From contig DJWJ01000021.1 in assembly GCA_002440965.1 (NCBI GenBank), forward strand, positions 1 to 44,475: a stretch of DNA of 44,475 bases, read 5' to 3'. Both the position numbers and the translations under genes were made by a program. Positions within the stretch are counted from its first letter, which is position 1. Each line of letters begins with the position of its first letter. The notes under the pieces are model-generated. The model worked only from the letters and a program-made list of their open reading frames with translations, was not told where the DNA came from and did no database searches. Source of the DNA: Candidatus Omnitrophica bacterium UBA6233. Its GTDB lineage: Bacteria; Omnitrophota; Gorgyraeia; Gygaellales; Profunditerraquicolaceae. Positions 8,640-15,618 of this stretch are shown piece after piece.

Positions 8640-8667
8640 ATTATATCACGAATTCCCGCCTTGTCAA
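8640..8667 (-). promoter_or_regulatory. Promoter of the riboflavin operon
   Basis: Minus strand TTGACA (8667-8662), 16-base spacer, TATAAT (8645-8640): both hexamers match consensus. The predicted start at about 8633 is the first base of riboswitch helix P1. The -35 box overlaps that of the divergent pncC promoter. Confidence 0.85.
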
Positions 8668-8689
8668 GGACAAGAAAAGAGCTTATAAT
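8661..8689 (+). promoter_or_regulatory. Promoter of pncC, leaderless
   Basis: TTGTCA (8661-8666), 17-base spacer, TATAAT (8684-8689). The expected start falls at about 8696, the A of the ATG, and no Shine-Dalgarno sequence is present, so the message is probably leaderless. Its -35 overlaps the opposing -35 at 8662-8667. Confidence 0.75.
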
Positions 8690-8695
8690 ATATTT

Positions 8696-9172
8696 ATGAT
8701 TATGCGGAATTTTGTAAAACAAACACACATACGCCTTTTGAAAAGCAACCGCACTATAGCAACCGCGGAATCCTGCACAGCCGGGCTTCTTTCTTCTCTT
8801 TTAACTCAATTCTCAGGCAGTTCAAAATACTTTATCTTAGGAGTGGCAACTTATAGTAACCAAGCCAAAAAAGCTATTCTTGGCATCCCGGTTTCAGTTA
8901 TTCGTAAAAATGGCGCTGTTTCAAAAGAAACAGCTCTTTCTATGGCGCAAAATGTAAGAAAATTGGCTAAAACTGATTTCGGAGTCAGTATAACCGGTAT
9001 TGCCGGACCCGAAGGCGGCTCACCCCAAAAACCCGTTGGCACAGTCTTTATCGCTATTTCTGCCAAACATGGAAATACCTGCAAAAAGTTCCTTCTGGAA
9101 GGTAACCGCAGTAAGGTAAGGAACCAAGCAGCGCTAAAAGCATTACAGTTAATAAATAAGACGGTAAAATAA
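8696..9172 (+). CDS. pncC: Nicotinamide-nucleotide amidohydrolase, CinA C-terminal domain family
   Basis: 158 residues, a stand-alone CinA C-terminal domain. Motifs: IATAESCTAGLLSSLLT at about 20-36 with the catalytic serine region, YSNQAK near 62, GAVSKETALSMA near 78, and ITGIAGPEGGSPQKPVGTV near 101-119. PncC converts nicotinamide mononucleotide to nicotinic acid mononucleotide in NAD salvage. The N-terminal MoCF-like domain of full CinA is absent, as in E. coli PncC. The start ATG coincides with the predicted transcription start; a second in-frame ATG lies two codons later. Confidence 0.93.
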   Translation: MIMRNFVKQTHIRLLKSNRTIATAESCTAGLLSSLLTQFSGSSKYFILGVATYSNQAKKAILGIPVSVIRKNGAVSKETALSMAQNVRKLAKTDFGVSITGIAGPEGGSPQKPVGTVFIAISAKHGNTCKKFLLEGNRSKVRNQAALKALQLINKTVK

Positions 9173-9185
9173 AGGTATTTATAAA

Positions 9186-9626
9186 TTATGGCGTGCAACT
9201 CTGAAAGGCATTACCTCGGTTAGCGCAAAGCGCATAATAACAAGTATCGCCAGGCCTTTTCCAAGCAGCGATACTCACATCCGGCGACGGACAGTTTGCA
9301 CTTGATGCATTTATCACATACCTCCAAGAAGTACTCCCTGGATCAGGATTAGACATCTTAACAACTGTATTTCCATCGACAGTAACCGTAATAGGAAAAG
9401 AAGTCTGATAAGCGCCGTTAACTGCGTAATAAGCTAGTAGTACCTGCCTTATAGAAGCCAGACTGGCATATACCTTTGACTTCTCGGCCCGATCTACGTT
9501 GGCATAGTATTTGGGAAGGGCGATAAGGGCAAGGATACCGATGATGACGATTACGATGATTAGCTCGATAAGGGTAAAGGCTTGCTCTTTTTGGGCTAGG
9601 CTCTTCTTGTAATATCCTGGGGGCAT
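9186..9626 (-). CDS. Type IV pilin-like (pseudopilin) protein
   Basis: 146 residues. A 16-residue leader ends ...KEQA, then FTLIELIIVIVIIGILALIALP: a class III prepilin signal with Phe at +1 and Glu at +5 of the mature protein. The residue before the cleavage site is Ala, not the usual Gly. The rest is a globular head with four cysteines near the C-terminus (NCPSP, DTCYYALC, QSCTP), probably disulfide bonded. It would be processed by a prepilin peptidase and assembled into a pilus or type II secretion pseudopilus; none of those genes are here, so it is an orphan. No Shine-Dalgarno sequence precedes the ATG at 9626. Confidence 0.85.
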   Translation of the reverse strand: MPPGYYKKSLAQKEQAFTLIELIIVIVIIGILALIALPKYYANVDRAEKSKVYASLASIRQVLLAYYAVNGAYQTSFPITVTVDGNTVVKMSNPDPGSTSWRYVINASSANCPSPDVSIAAWKRPGDTCYYALCANRGNAFQSCTP

Positions 9627-9635
9627 AAGGGTTTG

Positions 9636-9665
9636 TATTGAATATATTAAAATATATATTCAATA
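9636..9665. repeat. 30-bp palindrome upstream of the pilin gene
   Basis: TATTGAATATAT and ATATATTCAATA are perfect 12-bp arms around 6 bases. It begins 9 bases before the pilin ATG, inside the expected 5' region, so it may be an operator or a leader hairpin. Confidence 0.75.
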
Positions 9666-9691
9666 GTTTACCCCCCCCTAGGGATTGTCAA
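9665..9691 (-). promoter_or_regulatory. Possible pilin promoter with poly-G spacer
   Basis: Minus strand TTGACA (9691-9686) is a consensus -35. The spacer contains eight consecutive G (9678-9671). Candidate -10 boxes are TAAACT (spacer 15) or AACTAT (spacer 17), both weak. A homopolymer in this place is the classical layout for slippage-dependent phase variation, but the -10 is not convincing. Confidence 0.4.
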
Positions 9692-9698
9692 GGCAAAC

Positions 9699-9778
9699 TT
9701 AGGGACGGTTCTTGGCTCAAGGCAAAAGCGTCCCCTGTTCAGGGGACGCTTTTAAGCTGGTTTAAGAACCGTCCCTAA
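9699..9778. repeat. Nested REP-like palindrome
   Basis: Outer arms TTAGGGACGGTTCTT (9699-9713) and its perfect complement (9764-9778) enclose an inner perfect palindrome with 14-bp arms AAAAGCGTCCCCTG (9724-9737) and CAGGGGACGCTTTT (9740-9753). The AGGGACGGTTCTT word is one I know as a frequent dispersed palindrome in many bacterial genomes, often associated with REP-associated tyrosine (Y1) transposases; no transposase is nearby. It lies between the pilin promoter and thpR. Confidence 0.85.
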
Positions 9779-9803
9779 ATGAGTTCCGACTAACTTAAGA
9801 AAT

Positions 9804-10376
9804 ATGCGGGCATTCATCGCTATAGAGTTACCTCGGGAGATTAAAAATAAGCTCTCCGAATTACAGACGCTCCTTAAGAAATCGGGAGCGGATGTAAAAT
9901 GGGCCGAGCCTAAAAATATTCACTTAACTCTGAAATTTTTGGGAGAGATTGATAAAAATAAATCCGTAAAGATTGCCGAAATTATTGCGGATACAGCCAA
10001 AAAATCCCGGCAGTTCCGGATTAGCCTATCTTCTATCGGCGCCTTCCCTAACATAGAATTCGCCCAAGTAATCTGGGTAGGAATCGATAAAGGAGACAAA
10101 GCAATTAAGGCGTTGGTTAAAGAATTGGAAGAACGATTTGAAAAATTAGGAATCCTTAAAGAAAAACGCCCTTTCTCTTCACATATAACTATTGGCAGAG
10201 CTAAAAACCTGTTAAATAAAGATAAACTGGCGCAGGCCTTAAAAGAATCAGAGAGTTATTTTTCCGGTAAGAATATTGAATTTAAAGTAGATAAGATTGG
10301 CTTGTTTAAAAGCACACTTGGCCCGAATGGCCCTGTCTATGAAACCTTAAAAGAAGTAAATATCGATACGATCTGA
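9804..10376 (+). CDS. thpR: RNA 2',3'-cyclic phosphodiesterase
   Basis: 190 residues of the 2H phosphoesterase superfamily (LigT/ThpR). The N-terminus MRAFIAIELP is typical. The two catalytic HxT motifs are present: HLTLKFLGE near residue 47 and HITIGRAK near residue 127. It hydrolyses 2',3'-cyclic phosphate ends of RNA to 2'-phosphates. The last 40 bases overlap the convergent pgpA gene. No Shine-Dalgarno sequence is evident before the ATG; the weak TAACTT at 9791 leaves open a leaderless transcript here too. Confidence 0.92.
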   Translation: MRAFIAIELPREIKNKLSELQTLLKKSGADVKWAEPKNIHLTLKFLGEIDKNKSVKIAEIIADTAKKSRQFRISLSSIGAFPNIEFAQVIWVGIDKGDKAIKALVKELEERFEKLGILKEKRPFSSHITIGRAKNLLNKDKLAQALKESESYFSGKNIEFKVDKIGLFKSTLGPNGPVYETLKEVNIDTI

Positions 10377-10798
10377 AGAGTTATATTCGTATAGATTCCC
10401 GCGGCAATATCATCCAGCATAATCCCTAAGCCTCCCTTCATTCTTTCCAGTCTTCCCGCAGGAAAAGGCTTAAGCGTATCCAGCGCCCGAAATATAAGAA
10501 AACCAATTACAACCAGCCTTATGTCATAAGGAACAAATAATAAAGCCAAAAGCATCCCGCAAACCTCGTCAATCACAACACAGGAGGGATCTTTCTTATT
10601 AAATACCTTTTCCGCTTCTTCACTGGCTAAGAAACCCAAAATCAATAAAACTAGAAGCGCGAGTATATAGAATAAAGGGTTATTCTTAAGCAAGAAATAT
10701 ATTCCTAAGCCGGCGAGGCTTCCGGCAGTCCCCGGGATAAGCGGAAAATACCCTACGCAGAAAAATGTGCTTATAATCCTAATCAGGGATTTAGGCAT
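10337..10798 (-). CDS. pgpA: Phosphatidylglycerophosphatase A
   Basis: 153 residues with three to four membrane segments. Family motifs: PGTAGSL near 22, DPSCVVIDEVCGM near 69-81 with the conserved acidic residues, FRALDTLKPFPAGRLER near 103, and GGLGIMLDDIAAG near 122. It removes the phosphate of phosphatidylglycerol phosphate, directly after the step of PgsA, whose gene is adjacent and ends one base upstream. Its C-terminal 13 codons overlap thpR tail-to-tail. Confidence 0.94.
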   Translation of the reverse strand: MPKSLIRIISTFFCVGYFPLIPGTAGSLAGLGIYFLLKNNPLFYILALLVLLILGFLASEEAEKVFNKKDPSCVVIDEVCGMLLALLFVPYDIRLVVIGFLIFRALDTLKPFPAGRLERMKGGLGIMLDDIAAGIYTNITLQIVSIFTSFKVS

Positions 10799-11377
10799 TT
10801 ATAACTTGGCGATAACCTTGCGATTCTCCCAGAGATAGGAGAGGCCCGAATAGAGCGTAAGGCCTACGGTAAGAAGCATCATTATATATATACTTTTACG
10901 GAAAAAATCCTCCCAGATAGGATTCCAGCTGGAGAATGTCTTAACCGATTCTTTCACTACAATAAAACCAAGAATATAGAATATAACCGCCATTTGAGAG
11001 GCAGTCTTATGTTTCCCGGCCCGGGCAGCGGACAATACTTTTCCTTTATTTAAAGCAAACAGTCTTAGGGATGTAATTAGGATTTCTCGCGATACAATGA
11101 TCACGAACATCCACGCATAGATCAATTGCAGCTGTAAAAAAGCGGCGAAGGCCGCTAAAACCAGGATTTTGTCGGCGATCGGATCCATCAGGCGGCCGAA
11201 ATCGGTTACCATATTCCTCTTGTGGGCGATCATCCCGTCGAATAGGTCGGATAAGGCGGCGATTATAAAAATAATCAGAGCCCCTACCTTCGCCCATAAG
11301 CCCTGCCATGACAGAACAATCATAAAGACAAAAGTGAGCAAAATCCTAAGCATTGTAAGCCTATTCGCTAAATTCAT
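10799..11377 (-). CDS. pgsA: CDP-diacylglycerol--glycerol-3-phosphate 3-phosphatidyltransferase
   Basis: 192 residues, integral membrane enzyme of acidic phospholipid synthesis. The CDP-alcohol phosphotransferase motif is seen at SDLFDGMIAH, then FGRLMDPIADK: the four metal-binding aspartates are intact, but the position usually occupied by Arg after Ala (DGxxAR) is His. The N-terminal NLANRLTMLRILL is the family start. It abuts pgpA and overlaps the rimO stop by one base. Confidence 0.94.
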   Translation of the reverse strand: MNLANRLTMLRILLTFVFMIVLSWQGLWAKVGALIIFIIAALSDLFDGMIAHKRNMVTDFGRLMDPIADKILVLAAFAAFLQLQLIYAWMFVIIVSREILITSLRLFALNKGKVLSAARAGKHKTASQMAVIFYILGFIVVKESVKTFSSWNPIWEDFFRKSIYIMMLLTVGLTLYSGLSYLWENRKVIAKL

Positions 11378-12621
11378 TATTCTACCTCCCCGACAAAATC
11401 GTATTCAAGAGTATCGTTAATTTTCACTTTTACGAATTCACCCGGCCGCAGTTTTCCCGAAGATTTGACATAAACTAATCCATCGACCTCCGGAGCATCG
11501 AATTGCGTACGGCCAAGATACCTTCCATTATCCTCTTCATCGACCAAAACTTCAAGAGTTTTTCCAAGAAATTTCTGGTTAACTCTGGCCGATATTGCCT
11601 GCTGGGCCAGCATAACCGCATTAAGACGCTCCGATTTCATTTTCTTGGAAATCTGGCCTTTAAAATTACAGGCAGGCGTCCCTTCTTCAGCCGAATAACT
11701 GAACGCGCCAAGCCTTTCAAAACCAACTTCCTTTATAAACTTTAACAGCTCTTTAAACTCTTTGTCTGTCTCGGAAGGAAAACCCACTATAATGGATGTG
11801 CGCAAAGCCACCTGAGGAATAGTTTTCCTTATATTATCGATAATTTTCATAATGTCTTTTTTAGTGATATTTCTGTTCATCAGCTTCAAAATCCGGTCAT
11901 TTATGTGCTGCACCGGTAAATCGATATATTTACAGATCTTAGGCTCATTTTTAATCAAGCCAAGCAACTCATCGGTAATCCGATTGGGATTTAAATAGAG
12001 GAGGCGAATCCAATGGATGCTTTTTGCTTCTTTGACTATCTGTCTAATCAAAGAAGCTAGGTTTACCCTGCCTCCTAGATCCGCCCCATAACCGGTTATG
12101 TCCTGGCCGACAACATTGAGCTCAGACAATCCCGCGCGATTAAATCTCCCTACCTCATTAAGTATAAAATTAGGCTTAAGGCTGACAAACTTGCCTTTGA
12201 TCTTGGGAATGATGCAAAAACTGCAGGCATTCAAACAGCCTTCGCAAATTTTTAAATAAGCAAAATGTTCCGGGGTAATCGGAAAACGGCTTAAACTTTG
12301 ATTCAGGGAAATTTTGCCGATAAAGGCATCGACTTCGGGAAGTTTTTTTCTTAGAGTGTCTTTGTAACGCTGAGCCAGGCAGCCGTAAACAATGATTTTC
12401 TTTAGCTTGCCCTCGTTCTTTAACTCAATCAGATCCAGAATCGCTTCGATAGATTCTTTTTTGGCTTCTTCAATGAAAGCGCAGGTATTAATTAAGGCGA
12501 TATCCGCCTTGTTTATGTCAACGATTGGATGCCCTTTTAAATTAAGCCTCCCCAAGAGCATCTCCGAATCCACCAGATTCCTCGGGCAGCCTAAACTGAG
12601 CATCCCGACCTTGGCTTTCAT
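11377..12621 (-). CDS. rimO: Ribosomal protein S12 methylthiotransferase
   Basis: 414 residues. N-terminal UPF0004 domain with the second cluster cysteines (LGCPRNLVDSE, NTCAFIEEAK, YGCLAQRY). The radical SAM core has the CxxxCxxC cluster in EGCLNACSFCIIP near residue 135, and a TRAM domain follows from about 350. The LGCPRNxVDSE start separates RimO from MiaB. It modifies aspartate 88 of S12. Start overlaps the stop of the rodZ-like gene by 4 bases. Confidence 0.95.
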   Translation of the reverse strand: MKAKVGMLSLGCPRNLVDSEMLLGRLNLKGHPIVDINKADIALINTCAFIEEAKKESIEAILDLIELKNEGKLKKIIVYGCLAQRYKDTLRKKLPEVDAFIGKISLNQSLSRFPITPEHFAYLKICEGCLNACSFCIIPKIKGKFVSLKPNFILNEVGRFNRAGLSELNVVGQDITGYGADLGGRVNLASLIRQIVKEAKSIHWIRLLYLNPNRITDELLGLIKNEPKICKYIDLPVQHINDRILKLMNRNITKKDIMKIIDNIRKTIPQVALRTSIIVGFPSETDKEFKELLKFIKEVGFERLGAFSYSAEEGTPACNFKGQISKKMKSERLNAVMLAQQAISARVNQKFLGKTLEVLVDEEDNGRYLGRTQFDAPEVDGLVYVKSSGKLRPGEFVKVKINDTLEYDFVGEVE

Positions 12622-13439
12622 CTGGGAATCCTTAAGCCGTCTTTCTCGGTAATCGTAATATTCTTTAGCTGTTGGCCTCGCCTTCCCAGATTAGCGAAAC
12701 GCTCCCCATTGACTATCAACTCTACCGCTGCGGCGTTCCCCAGTGAAAGCTCGATTTTTTCTTTAGCCTTCCAGCTGTCTGACCTGCCTCTCTCTAAAAC
12801 CCTGTGCAGGACTACCCGGCCATCGACCTTAACAAAAACAAGGCAATTTTCTTTAGCCGCTATAACCAAACTTATCCCTCCGCTGGCTTCTTTGAAGAGT
12901 TTCGTCTCCACAACTTTAGGCTTAGTTACCGCTTTCTGGGATTGAGGCTTGGCCTGAGCCCGCGTTCTCTCCTCTTTAAGATGGACGGCAACCGCAGGAG
13001 AGATTTTCGGCCTCGAAGGAATAAATCTGGCCGATTTAAACAAAATGAAACCAAATAAAGAAATAATCAATATAACTATAACTATTTTTTTTAATCTTTT
13101 ATCCGGACGCAAAGAATTCAACTTAAGGCCGGCGTTTTCCAAAAATGACGGCGGCTTTATTGATTCGGCCTTCTTAGGCATTTCTCCGGCGGCCTCCGGA
13201 GAAACCTGCGCCGGAGCTTTATAGTCGGATAGACATTCTTTCGGATCAACCCCCAAGAAATTGCAATAGATCTTCAGGAAGCCTTTTAAATATATCGGGC
13301 TTAAATCGGTAAGGCACTCTCCTTCTATAGTTTTAAGGATATTGACGTGAATCTTGGTTTTCTTGTGAGCTTCTTCCAGGCTTATGCCCTTTTCCTGGCG
13401 CAGCTTTTTTAATCTCTCTCCGATAGGTTCCATACTCAT
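12618..13439 (-). CDS. RodZ-like helix-turn-helix membrane protein
   Basis: 273 residues. Residues 5-70 form a Cro/C1-type helix-turn-helix (IGERLKKLRQEKGISLEEA, then IYLKGFLKIYCNFLGVDP). Residues about 113-135 are a single transmembrane helix (IVIVILIISLFGFILF). A basic linker leads to a C-terminal beta-rich DUF4115-like domain (about 190-270, LVIAAKENCLVFVKVDGRVV). This is the RodZ architecture, which links MreB to the membrane in cell-shape control. It lies between ftsK and rimO, a common neighbourhood; mreB is not in the window. Confidence 0.85.
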   Translation of the reverse strand: MSMEPIGERLKKLRQEKGISLEEAHKKTKIHVNILKTIEGECLTDLSPIYLKGFLKIYCNFLGVDPKECLSDYKAPAQVSPEAAGEMPKKAESIKPPSFLENAGLKLNSLRPDKRLKKIVIVILIISLFGFILFKSARFIPSRPKISPAVAVHLKEERTRAQAKPQSQKAVTKPKVVETKLFKEASGGISLVIAAKENCLVFVKVDGRVVLHRVLERGRSDSWKAKEKIELSLGNAAAVELIVNGERFANLGRRGQQLKNITITEKDGLRIPR

Positions 13440-15604
13440 ACTTCTTTACTTTCCAATCCAGCGACTGAATTTTTAAGCCAGGTTTCGCGGTCAACCAGGA
13501 TCCTTCGCGGTTTGCTCCCTTCGTAAGGGCCGACTAAACCGTCAAGTTCCATCATATCGATAATCCTGGCAGCCCGGGTATAACCCAAGCGCATCCTTCT
13601 CTGTAATATCGATACCGAAGCCTGATTGCTCTCCATAATAACTTTTACCGCTTCATCATAAAGCTCGTCTTTTTCAGCGTTGTTTAAACCGGTTTTTTGC
13701 TGCTCCTTAACGATATTCTCATCATATACCGGCTTTGCCTGTTCTTTGATAAAACTAACAACCCTGTCAATTTCCTTATCACCCACCAATGCCCCCTGAA
13801 TACGGGTCGGCTTTTCATCACCCGGATTAAGAAAAAGCATATCGCCTTTACCCAAAAGCTTATCCGCGCCATTCATATCCAAAACAGTGCGCGAATCGAC
13901 TTTGGAGGCGACTTTAAAAGATATGCGCGCCGGAAGATTTGCTTTAATAACACCCGTAATAACGTTTACTGACGGCCGTTGCGTAGCAAGAATAAGGTGA
14001 ATTCCTACTGCGCGGGCCAACTGCGCCAAGCGTTGCACAGCGGTTTCAATCTGATCCGGCATAACTATCATTAAATCCGCAAATTCGTCGACGACAACCA
14101 CAATATAAGGAAGGCTTTCCTCTCCTTTGCCGTTGTAGCTTTCGATATTTCTCGCTCCAACCTTGGATAAAAGACGATAACGCTCCTCCATTTCATTTAC
14201 TACCCAGTTGAGCGCCGCAGCCGCCTTCTTTGCGTCAGTTACCAAAGGGCATAAAAGATGCGGCAGATCATTAAAAGGCATCAATTCGACCATTTTCGGA
14301 TCAATCATCACGAATTTTAAATCTGCGGGAGAATTCCTGTAAAGAAGCGATAAAATCAAAGAATTGATACAAACAGTTTTACCCGAACCGGTGGTCCCGG
14401 CAATCAATAGGTGCGGCATATCTTCAAGTTCGGCAACAATGGTCTTACCGGCAATATCTTTACCTAAAACAATGGATAAATTGGATTTGGCTTTCTGGAA
14501 CGGCTCGGAAGTAAGAACCTCTTTTAGATAGACCAAGCTGCTTTGCGTATTAGGAACTTCAATACCCACCCTGTCTTTGCCGGGGATAGGCGCAATAATC
14601 CTCACTGATTGCGCCTTCATACTCAAGGCGATATCATCCCCCAGAGCTTCGATACGGCTGACTTTAACTCCCGGAGCAGGCTCCAGTTCATAACGGGTTA
14701 TTACCGGGCCGCGCTCGATATCCGTAACTTTGACTGAAATACCAAAATCTTCCAATGTTTCCGCCAATATCCGGGCATTTGCTTCCAAGTCTCCCTTTAT
14801 TTGACGGGCTTCCAGGGGCGGCGGAGAATCAAGCAAATCCAAAGAAGGTAAATGATAATCTCCGATCTTTAGTTGCCGGGGCTTGACTTTTTCTTCAGAA
14901 ACAACGGGCTTTGCTTTAATCTGTATGTTCGCCTTTGAAACAAACGCCTCCTGTTTCTGGGAATCGGCTATCCTGGGTTTAGGCAGAATCTGTTCGATTT
15001 TAGGTAAAAAGGATTTTGTTTTAACCGGCAGGGATTTTTCTTTTTTCTCGCGCTTGGCGAACCGCGCAAAAAATTCCTTAATTCTATTTATCGCACCGGC
15101 AAATAAAGAAGAAAGCAGGGTTTCGGTAACCAGCGCCAACGATAACAGGATAAAGGTAATGAAAATAATAAAACCGCCCAAGCGGCTAAAATAAGCGGTA
15201 ATAAATTTAGGGAGTAACGACCCGAAAAGGCCTGAATAATAAAACCTGACCGGTTCACTGCTCAAGTTAAACATTCCGATTAATGAAGCAATTGAAATCA
15301 GCAAAACAAACATCCCTATTATTCTGGGAATGCTTAAATACGGTTTTTCCTGACGGAAGAATTTGACGCCTAACAAAATAATCAATACGGGCAAAATAAA
15401 GCTTGTAGGCCTTCCGAATAGAAATATTATAATTTCTCCCAGATAGGCTCCGAATATTCCTAAAAGATTTTTGGGGGGATTGTTGGGAAACGAAGCGTAA
15501 AACGGCAGGTCAAGGCGCTCAAATCTGACAAGGCTGGCTAAAACCATCAGCCCCAGCGCAACCAAAATAACGCCCTTTACTTCATTGAGTCTTCTTTCTC
15601 TCAC
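13436..15604 (-). CDS. ftsK: DNA translocase FtsK/SpoIIIE
   Basis: 722 residues. Four or five transmembrane helices in the first 180 residues, a basic linker, then the alpha/beta motor. Walker A is AGTTGSGKTVCINSL near residue 403 and Walker B is VVVVDEFADLM near 500. The C-terminal winged-helix gamma domain (DELYDEAVKVIMESNQASVS to the end) normally reads KOPS-type DNA polarity sites. The translocase pumps chromosome ends through the division septum. The linker is short compared with E. coli, as in most bacteria. Confidence 0.96.
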   Translation of the reverse strand: MRERRLNEVKGVILVALGLMVLASLVRFERLDLPFYASFPNNPPKNLLGIFGAYLGEIIIFLFGRPTSFILPVLIILLGVKFFRQEKPYLSIPRIIGMFVLLISIASLIGMFNLSSEPVRFYYSGLFGSLLPKFITAYFSRLGGFIIFITFILLSLALVTETLLSSLFAGAINRIKEFFARFAKREKKEKSLPVKTKSFLPKIEQILPKPRIADSQKQEAFVSKANIQIKAKPVVSEEKVKPRQLKIGDYHLPSLDLLDSPPPLEARQIKGDLEANARILAETLEDFGISVKVTDIERGPVITRYELEPAPGVKVSRIEALGDDIALSMKAQSVRIIAPIPGKDRVGIEVPNTQSSLVYLKEVLTSEPFQKAKSNLSIVLGKDIAGKTIVAELEDMPHLLIAGTTGSGKTVCINSLILSLLYRNSPADLKFVMIDPKMVELMPFNDLPHLLCPLVTDAKKAAAALNWVVNEMEERYRLLSKVGARNIESYNGKGEESLPYIVVVVDEFADLMIVMPDQIETAVQRLAQLARAVGIHLILATQRPSVNVITGVIKANLPARISFKVASKVDSRTVLDMNGADKLLGKGDMLFLNPGDEKPTRIQGALVGDKEIDRVVSFIKEQAKPVYDENIVKEQQKTGLNNAEKDELYDEAVKVIMESNQASVSILQRRMRLGYTRAARIIDMMELDGLVGPYEGSKPRRILVDRETWLKNSVAGLESKEV

Positions 15605-15618
15605 TTTTAATTACTATC

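Noticed and set aside
9418..9663. 81-codon minus frame over the pilin start
   Set aside because: It is the +1 frame of the pilin gene; the pilin frame has the prepilin signal.
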